DNA from: Candidatus Desantisiibacteriota bacterium
GTDB lineage: Bacteria; UBA9089; CG2-30-40-21
DNA: 30,148 nt
NCBI GenBank assembly: GCA_016208205.1
Contig: JACQYP010000092.1
Location: 1-30,148 of the forward strand
Direction of reading: 5' to 3'
The notes below the pieces were generated by a model. It did no database searches and was not told where the DNA came from. It saw only the letters and a program-made list of their open reading frames with translations. The translations under genes and the position numbers were made by a program. This document shows, piece by piece, positions 25,083 through 30,148 of the stretch (its first letter is position 1; each line of letters starts with the position of its first letter).

Positions 25083-26021
25083 ATGACAGAAATGATAGCT
25101 ACAAGGGATGCTTATGGTAAGGCTTTAATCAAATTGGGTAAGATTTATCCTGACATGGTTGTGCTTGATGCAGACACATCATCCTCTACCAGAACCCAGT
25201 GGTTTTGCAAGGAATTTCCGGAAAGGTTTTTTAACTTTGGTATTTCTGAGGCAAATATGGTAGGTTATGCAGCCGGACTTTCCACCTGTGGAAAGATACC
25301 AATAGTTTCTACCTTTGCTTGCTTTGGGAGTGGAAGGGTTTACGAACAGGTAAAGCTATCTGTCTGCTGGCCAAAATTAAATGTAAAGGTTATTGTCACC
25401 CATGCCGGTGTTTCTGTAGGAGAAGATGGGGCATCACATCAGGCTATAGACGACATCAATCTGATGAGGGTATTGCCAAATATGACTGTGATTGTGCCGG
25501 CTGATGGGACAGAAACAGAAAAGGCGGTTCAATATGCTGTCGAGAACTATGGACCATTTTATATCAGGTTGGGACGATCCCCGCTTCCGCTTATTTTTGA
25601 TGATACATATGAATTTATTCCGGGTAAGATGTATATGCTGAAACAAGGCAGCGATGCAACGATTATTGCCTGTGGATTGATGGTTAATGAGTCTATTAAG
25701 GCAGCTCAAATATTATCCCAAAAAGGTATTGAGGTAAGAATCCTTAATGTCGGCAGCATCAAACCCATTGATAAACAAGCAATTATCCTTGCTGCAAAAG
25801 AAACAGGAGCAATTGTTACGGCTGAGGAACATTCGATTATTGGTGGACTTGGAAGTGCTGTATCTGAGGTTTTGTCAACAAACCTTCCTGCTCCAGTGGA
25901 AATGGTTGGAATAAAGGATACCTTTGGTCAGTCCGGCAGCCCGGAAGAATTGTTAAAGCTGTTTAAGCTGGATGCTGCTGCTATTGTGGAAGCAGTAATG
26001 CGGGTGATGGTCAGAAAGTAG
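25083..26021 (+). CDS. Transketolase, C-terminal (pyrimidine-binding) subunit
   Basis: The 312-residue protein completes the split transketolase. It has NFGISEANM with the catalytic E57 that activates thiamine diphosphate, THAGVSVGEDGASHQAIDD (107-125), and a C-terminal transketolase domain (DATIIACGLMV, AEEHSIIGGLGSA). ATG 25083 has AGGAG 5 bases upstream; an in-frame TTG at 25059 lies in the repeat and was passed over. The gap of 85 bases after the first subunit is unusual for partners that often overlap and is filled by two competing hairpins. A hairpin repeat (26022-26041) directly follows the stop. Confidence 0.95.
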   Translation: MTEMIATRDAYGKALIKLGKIYPDMVVLDADTSSSTRTQWFCKEFPERFFNFGISEANMVGYAAGLSTCGKIPIVSTFACFGSGRVYEQVKLSVCWPKLNVKVIVTHAGVSVGEDGASHQAIDDINLMRVLPNMTVIVPADGTETEKAVQYAVENYGPFYIRLGRSPLPLIFDDTYEFIPGKMYMLKQGSDATIIACGLMVNESIKAAQILSQKGIEVRILNVGSIKPIDKQAIILAAKETGAIVTAEEHSIIGGLGSAVSEVLSTNLPAPVEMVGIKDTFGQSGSPEELLKLFKLDAAAIVEAVMRVMVRK

Positions 26022-26041
26022 GTCAGGCATTCTTGCCTGAC
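26022..26041. repeat. Hairpin of the second dispersed family, after transketolase
   Basis: GTCAGGCA (26022-26029) pairs with TGCCTGAC (26034-26041) around TTCT. It begins one base after the transketolase stop and may act as a terminator or 3' stabiliser. Confidence 0.7.
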
Positions 26042-26128
26042 TGACGAAAGTCTGGTAAGTTAGTAAATAGTGTCTGTCAACCTTAAAATGACGGATAAGT
26101 ATACAGCAAGCACCTTTGGAGCATAATT

Positions 26129-26788
26129 ATGATTCAGATGCGTCATATCACTAAAATATATGAAAAAGGGATTCATGCATTAAATGATATTAATGTAGAG
26201 ATTGGTCGAGGAGAAATAGTTTTTATTACCGGTCCATCCGGGGCAGGGAAAACTACTTTCCTGAAATTGATCTATGCAGAGGCAAAACCAACCTCAGGTA
26301 TACTCTTTGTTGGCGGGAAAAATGTCAGCAGTTTGCCGGCAAGGGATGTGCCTTATCTTCGGAGGCGAATTGGGGTTGTTTATCAGGATTTTAAGCTTTT
26401 ATACCAGAAAACAGTATTTGAAAATATTGCTTTTGCCTTGCGAGTCATTGGACTATCTTCAGCAGAGATTTATAAGCGAACCATTAAAGTACTGAATATT
26501 GTTGAATTAACTCACAAAAAAGATGCATTTCCACACCAACTTTCTGGTGGAGAACAGCAACGGGTAGCTATTGCCAGAGCCATAGTCAATGACCCTATCC
26601 TTATCCTTGCAGATGAGCCTACAGGCAATTTAGATACATGCATGGCCACAAATATCATGAATTTTTTCATGGAGGCTAATCATCAAGGGACAACATTGGT
26701 TGTTGCTACCCATAACAAGGAAAAGGCTCTAAAGATGGGTACGCATGTTATTCAGGTGGACTCGGGTAGAATAATAAGTCCTATATGA
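26129..26788 (+). CDS. ftsE: Cell division ATP-binding protein FtsE
   Basis: FtsE is the ATPase of the FtsEX complex at the inner face of the septal membrane. The 219-residue ABC protein has Walker [10 protein letters not shown] (35-43), Q-loop Q86 (VYQDFKLL, typical of FtsE), signature LSGGEQQR (138-145), Walker B LILADEP (158-164) and H195. GGAG lies upstream of ATG 26129. ftsX follows after 43 bases. A perfect 21-base palindrome is centred on the last base of the stop codon (26778-26798). Confidence 0.95.
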   Translation: MIQMRHITKIYEKGIHALNDINVEIGRGEIVFITGPSGAGKTTFLKLIYAEAKPTSGILFVGGKNVSSLPARDVPYLRRRIGVVYQDFKLLYQKTVFENIAFALRVIGLSSAEIYKRTIKVLNIVELTHKKDAFPHQLSGGEQQRVAIARAIVNDPILILADEPTGNLDTCMATNIMNFFMEANHQGTTLVVATHNKEKALKMGTHVIQVDSGRIISPI

Positions 26789-26798
26789 CATATAGGAC
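26778..26798. repeat. 21-bp palindrome over the ftsE stop
   Basis: GTCCTATATG and CATATAGGAC are perfect inverted repeats around a single A, the final base of the ftsE TGA. It could be an operator, a transcript-processing site or chance. Confidence 0.55.
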
Positions 26799-26831
26799 AT
26801 ATGGTATCATTTTAGAAGGAATCGTAACGAT

Positions 26832-27749
26832 ATGATACATCCACAAACCTTTGGTTATTTTTGCAGGGAGGCAATGATAAACTTCAAGCGGGCCGGGGCA
26901 ATGACCTATGCCAGCATTGGGATTATTACTGTCACCCTTTTTATTATGGGTATTTTTCTATTATTGATTGTCAATCTTTGTCAGATTCAGGATACTTTAA
27001 TTAAAAAGGCATCTATTATTGTTTACTTAAAGGATGATTTGCCGGTTGAAACCATACAATCTATTCAAACAAGTATCAGCAGGCAGATTAACCAGGCAAG
27101 TCAAGTAATATACATCTCAAAACAAGATGCTCTGGAAGGATTTAAGAAAGAATTAAGTCAGTATGAGGATATCATTTCCGGTGTGGCAGGGAATCCATTG
27201 CCGGCCTATTTTGAGATAAAGCTGACACCTAATAAGATGTTTTCATGGGAAAGACTGAAAAAGATTGCCGTAGCCATAGAAGGGATGGAGGGGATAGAAG
27301 GCGTAAACTATGGTCAAAAAGCGGTTGAGGTTATTGGGACGATTACTGATGTCCTGAGAATGTTTATCATGGGTATAGGATTTATCCTGGGACTGGCTAC
27401 ATTGATTATTATCTCAAATACTATTGAATTAGCCCTTTTTGCCAGGCAAGAAGAGATAGAAATAATGAAATTGGTTGGTGCGACTCCCTGGTTTATTCGG
27501 TGTCCATATCTCTTAGAGGGGATGATACATGGGTTAATAAGTGGAATACTGTCTATTGGACTTCTATGGCTTATTTATCATTTTGGTTTACTTAAAACCT
27601 TTGCAACAAACCCTATCTTTTTATTTTTACCACAGATAAAATTTATATCATGGCAAATGATGGGTATCTTAATTGCATCAAGTGGGTTTCTTGGATGTCT
27701 TGGAAGCTTGCTTTCTTTGCATTATTTTTTGAAATCTAACAGAGAATAG
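26832..27749 (+). CDS. ftsX: Cell division membrane protein FtsX
   Basis: The 305-residue protein has the FtsX plan: a short cytoplasmic start, membrane helix 1 at about 24-47, an extracytoplasmic domain (about 50-170) containing IVYLKDDLPVETIQ and YISKQDALEGFKKEL, then three more helices (about 173-200, 225-250, 275-298). LVGATPWFIRCPYLLEGM is the conserved FtsX/MacB-type coupling segment that contacts FtsE. In the family FtsX passes ATP-driven motion to a peptidoglycan hydrolase or its activator outside. An EnvC-like partner is encoded at 28376, separated by inserted sequence. AAGGA precedes the ATG. Confidence 0.95.
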   Translation: MIHPQTFGYFCREAMINFKRAGAMTYASIGIITVTLFIMGIFLLLIVNLCQIQDTLIKKASIIVYLKDDLPVETIQSIQTSISRQINQASQVIYISKQDALEGFKKELSQYEDIISGVAGNPLPAYFEIKLTPNKMFSWERLKKIAVAIEGMEGIEGVNYGQKAVEVIGTITDVLRMFIMGIGFILGLATLIIISNTIELALFARQEEIEIMKLVGATPWFIRCPYLLEGMIHGLISGILSIGLLWLIYHFGLLKTFATNPIFLFLPQIKFISWQMMGILIASSGFLGCLGSLLSLHYFLKSNRE

Positions 27750-27767
27750 TCAGTAATTCTCATTTTA

Positions 27768-27904
27768 CAGATCTCGTGAATTAGCTTCGAATGTCAAAGG
27801 GTAAATCAATGAAACACAAGGGGTTGCAAGATAATTGGACATTTGGGACTACCAATATATACCATGATATGCTGTATCTTAAGTACTTAGTTACTTGAGG
27901 TAGC
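27768..27904 (+). repeat. 137-bp dispersed repeat, copy 2
   Basis: This is 135/137 identical to 17129-17265 in the same orientation. It lies 18 bases after ftsX, inside the ftsX-envC interval. The remainder of the gap to 28036 holds an imperfect CTTGAATCTCGAATT/AGATTCAAGATTCG inverted repeat. Confidence 0.9.
27809..27898 (+). CDS. Putative 29-residue peptide in dispersed repeat, copy 2
   Basis: The reading frame is identical to that at 17170-17259, including start, stop and the AAAGGG site. One base in the spacer before the ATG differs (G to A at 27803). See copy 1 for limits. Confidence 0.25.
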   Translation: MKHKGLQDNWTFGTTNIYHDMLYLKYLVT

Positions 27905-28036
27905 TTGTTTTTAATCTTGAATCTCGAATTGCGAATCTATTCTATTTCTTCAGATTCAAGATTCGCAGTTTATTTTCATATCTTCATCCGTCAATTTAGA
28001 CTTGACAGGACACTAACAATAGAAGGAGCTGTAAGG

Positions 28037-28296
28037 ATGCGAGAATTATCGTAAACTCGAAAATATTCGGAGGAAAACCGATTATCGAGGGAACTCGTAT
28101 ATCTGTTGAGTTCATACTTGGATTACTTGCTTCTGATGTGAGTGAAGAAGAGATTCTTGAAGACTATTCTCATTTAACTAAAGAGGATATTCTTGCTTGC
28201 TTAAGATATGCCGCCTGCAGCATGAAATTTCATGAGTTGCGAATCCGCACGACTTGGTGGTCGTCGAAGAAGCCCGGATATGCATTCGTCAAGTGA
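28037..28296 (+). pseudogene. DUF433 antitoxin-like gene, start frame-shifted and end fused
   Basis: The segment ARIIVNSKIFGGKPIIEGTR followed by ISVEFILGLLASDVSEEEIL and EDYSHLTKEDILACLRYAA is a near-complete DUF433 protein, a family found as antitoxin-like partner of PIN/DUF5615 genes. The ATG at 28037 has AAGGAG 8 bases upstream, but it is one base out of frame with the DUF433 sequence, and no other usual start lies in that frame after the upstream stop. A single-base deletion after the start codon would explain this. After RYAA the frame continues into unrelated sequence to TGA 28296. An embedded ATGAAATTT near 28220 may be the start of a lost partner gene. Confidence 0.7.
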
Positions 28297-28375
28297 GTAT
28301 AAATTGAGAGCAAGTTTTAGGAGAAGTCCCCTTGCCCCATCAGGGGAAAGGGTTACGGGTGAAGGGGATTATGCG

Positions 28376-29656
28376 ATGAACCATTACATTTGTTTGATTT
28401 TTAGATTTTTGTTTCTGTATGTATGGGAAACACTTAGGTCTCAACAGTGGCTGAGGTGTAAGGGTCTGTGGCAATATTCCCTTACATTCTGCCTTTGTGC
28501 CTTTGTGCCTTTGTGCCTTTGTGCCTGCCTTTGTTCTGCAGATGTATCCACAGAAAAGGAAAGGTTTTTGAAGGTACAAAGGGATTTGCAGCAAAAAAAA
28601 GCTTTATTACAGGAGTCGGCAAAAAAAGAAAAAAGGGTGATAGATGAGTTAGACAAGATAAATCAACAGTTAAACCAGACTCAAAGAAAGGTTGGTGAAT
28701 TGGGTGGGGTGATGAAAAAGACACAAAAAGATATAATTGTTAAAAAGATAGCATTGATTGAAACCCATGACAGGCTTTGCCAAAAACAGAATGAATTGGC
28801 TTATAGATTGAGGGCAATATATAAATACCGAAAGAATGGTGTGATAGATATCGTATTTTCTACCCCAAACCTTTCAGATTTGTCAAGGCAGATTTACTTT
28901 ATGACCATGATCGCTCAAAATGATAATACCTTGATCCGTGAGATACGACAACAGAAAGAGGTGTTAAATTGCCAGAAACAGGTACTTCAGAAAAAGCATG
29001 AGCAACTTTCAGATACCCAGAATGAATATAAACAGGAATTTGTTGTTCAGAAAAAGCAAGAAAGAAATTATCAAGGACTGCTTTCTCGTGTTCAAGAAGA
29101 GGAAAAACTTTATCGCCAGCAGATTGCACAACTTAATCGGTCATCGACAGAATTAACCTCATTAATCAAGAGGTTAGAGGCACAGAAAAAAGCACAGGCA
29201 CAGGCAAGGGCGATTAAGAGCAAAAAACCTCAGGAAATAGATAAAAAATACTATCCTGAAAAAGGAACATTTGTCTGGCCTGTAGCTGGTGGACGGATTA
29301 TTAAGGAATTTGGACGGTATAAGAGTCCAAAGTTTGATACTTATGTGGAAAATAAGGGTGTAGATATCACGGCTCCCTCAGGACAAACGGTTGTTGCAGT
29401 GAAATCAGGAAATGTGGTTTATGCTGATTGGTTTAAGGGATATGGGATGCTGGTCATGGTTGATCATGGTAACGGTATTTATAGCCTTTATGCTCATCTG
29501 GCAAATATCTTAGTGAGAAAAGGGCAAGCGATCAATGCAGGCACCCCCATTGGTACAGTAGGGGAGACAGGTTTTGCTACTGAACCGTGCTTGCACTTTG
29601 AATTAAGGGTTGATGGACAGCCTGTTAATCCCTCAGGGTGGTTGAGACGGGGATGA
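28376..29656 (+). CDS. EnvC-like coiled-coil/LytM (degenerate M23) protein
   Basis: The 426-residue protein has a Cys-rich hydrophobic signal segment at about 35-54, a long coiled coil (about 57-290, rich in E, K, Q), and a C-terminal LytM/M23 domain (about 296-426: GVDITAPSGQTVVAV, YSLYAHL, LHFEL). Of the usual zinc ligands, the first His is N326 and the first His of H-x-H is C405; D330, H374 and H407 remain. This loss is typical of EnvC/NlpD-type activators, and the position after ftsE-ftsX supports a role as septal amidase activator. ATG 28376 (GAAGGGG upstream) is preferred over ATG 28232, whose leader is repeat-derived. Four 8-base repeats lie in the signal region. Confidence 0.85.
   Translation: MNHYICLIFRFLFLYVWETLRSQQWLRCKGLWQYSLTFCLCAFVPLCLCACLCSADVSTEKERFLKVQRDLQQKKALLQESAKKEKRVIDELDKINQQLNQTQRKVGELGGVMKKTQKDIIVKKIALIETHDRLCQKQNELAYRLRAIYKYRKNGVIDIVFSTPNLSDLSRQIYFMTMIAQNDNTLIREIRQQKEVLNCQKQVLQKKHEQLSDTQNEYKQEFVVQKKQERNYQGLLSRVQEEEKLYRQQIAQLNRSSTELTSLIKRLEAQKKAQAQARAIKSKKPQEIDKKYYPEKGTFVWPVAGGRIIKEFGRYKSPKFDTYVENKGVDITAPSGQTVVAVKSGNVVYADWFKGYGMLVMVDHGNGIYSLYAHLANILVRKGQAINAGTPIGTVGETGFATEPCLHFELRVDGQPVNPSGWLRRG
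28493..28524 (+). repeat. Four tandem 8-bp units in the EnvC-like signal region
   Basis: CTTTGTGC is repeated four times without interruption. Gain or loss of one unit would shift the frame before the coiled coil. Confidence 0.9.
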
Positions 29657-29666
29657 TGGATAGAGC

Positions 29667-29700
29667 ACAGAATACAGAATACAGAATACAGAATACAGAA
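29667..29700 (+). repeat. Tandem 7-bp repeat (ACAGAAT, about 4.9 units)
   Basis: It fills the gap between the EnvC-like gene and the small membrane gene at 29718 and resembles the dispersed CAGAATACAG-type repeat seen near 9890. Confidence 0.85.
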
Positions 29701-29717
29701 ATAAGGTGTAAGTTAAA

Positions 29718-29945
29718 ATGGCAAAAGCTGATAAGCTGAAAGAAGAGATTGGCTGGTTAAAGATTGTATTTGGTATTTTGATTGCTACTGATATTTCATT
29801 GGTTGCCTGGTTGTTTCAGAATTACGAAAAAGCTACCCAACTTCTTCTTATAGCTTGTGCTACAGCGGTACTTCTGGTTACATTTGCAATTGTTTTGGTA
29901 AATAGAGTTGCCTATCGAAAAATTGATGAATTGGAGGAATTGTGA
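29718..29945 (+). CDS. Small two-helix membrane protein (75 aa)
   Basis: The protein begins MAKADKLKEEIGWLKIVFGI and has two membrane helices (about 14-34 and 41-61) with a short polar turn (QNYEKATQ). A charged C-terminus (YRKIDELEEL) follows. AAGGTG precedes the ATG. It overlaps the next small gene by one base (TGATG), so the two are co-translated. I recognise it only as a widespread type of uncharacterised small membrane protein; the function is unknown. Net layout suggests both ends in the cytoplasm. Confidence 0.8.
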   Translation: MAKADKLKEEIGWLKIVFGILIATDISLVAWLFQNYEKATQLLLIACATAVLLVTFAIVLVNRVAYRKIDELEEL

Positions 29946-30037
29946 TGGAATGGCTTGTAATTACTTGTTTTGTAGTGTTTATTGTTGGTATAGGCATAGT
30001 AACACGAGATGCCATAAAACACGCAAACAAACATTAA
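29945..30037 (+). CDS. Very small single-helix membrane protein (30 aa)
   Basis: The 31-codon frame encodes MEWLVITCFVVFIVGIGIVT followed by RDAIKHANKH. One membrane helix (about 3-20) leads to a basic tail. It starts within the stop codon of the 75-residue protein (TGATG), strong evidence of translational coupling and hence of a real gene. The two probably work together in the membrane. No family is recognised. The remaining 111 bases to the window end show no gene. Confidence 0.65.
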   Translation: MEWLVITCFVVFIVGIGIVTRDAIKHANKH

Positions 30038-30148
30038 ATACCTACTGTATCGCTGTACCTGACGCCCGTTTCGTTCGGGCAGGTGGGAGGCAGTGGGAGA
30101 TAGAGTAAGATATACTCAACAAGGGTATAATCTGCGATTTTAAGACAT

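Noticed and set aside
28232..28375. Longer start for the EnvC-like protein
   Set aside because: It overlaps the DUF433 remnant and a repeat-like palindrome, and there is no signal peptide at that start.

Overview
The window reads as bacterial chromosome from an uncultured diderm (Gram-negative-type) bacterium of low to moderate G+C content. The envelope points that way: a PEP-CTERM exported protein, a large OmpA-domain protein, a putative outer-membrane beta-barrel ending in Trp, and an FtsEX/EnvC-type division module. The intergenic spaces are full of short dispersed inverted repeats, as in many candidate-phylum genomes. I cannot name the phylum from sequence alone. There is no rRNA, CRISPR array, prophage or intact transposase gene.

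Layout. (1) 1-4703, minus strand: a ribosome-biogenesis/NAD cluster, rplU-prp-(holin-like gene)-rpmA-obg-nadD-yqeK-(small membrane ORF)-rsfS, with rsfS cut by the window edge. (2) 4832-5171, minus: three tRNAs (Arg-UCG, Arg-CCG, Lys-CUU) behind a consensus-like promoter. (3) 5714-9867, plus: a three-repeat PEP-CTERM protein and recG. (4) 9918-12033, minus: folC and a class III cyclase-like protein that has lost its metal-binding aspartates. (5) 12692-18979, plus: a 1456-residue OmpA mosaic protein and nadB. (6) 19167-23425, minus: a helix-hairpin-helix/beta-barrel protein, a PflX-type radical SAM protein and a pyruvate kinase-like protein with altered active site. (7) 23637-30037, plus: a HEAT-like gene fragment, split transketolase (two subunits), ftsE, ftsX, a broken DUF433 antitoxin-like gene, an EnvC-like coiled-coil/LytM protein, and two very small membrane proteins.

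How the genes fit together. The first block couples 50S proteins L21 and L27, the Prp protease, the assembly GTPase Obg and the silencing factor RsfS with NAD synthesis (nadD; nadB lies elsewhere in the window). FtsE, FtsX and the EnvC-like protein form a plausible module that opens septal peptidoglycan: the LytM domain lacks zinc ligands, as in amidase activators. The two transketolase halves serve the non-oxidative pentose phosphate pathway.

Most notable. No complete new multi-gene system is evident. The strongest unexplained signals are: two families of short hairpins whose stems co-vary while their loops stay fixed (REP-like elements); a 137-bp repeat present twice with 2 differences, carrying an intact 29-codon ORF with a possible ribosome site; a 219-bp MITE-like element with perfect 19-bp terminal inverted repeats and a 6-bp target duplication; two probable pseudoenzymes or altered enzymes (cyclase-like, pyruvate kinase-like); a Prp protease without the L27 extension it normally cuts; and an 8-bp tandem repeat inside the EnvC signal region that could cause phase variation.
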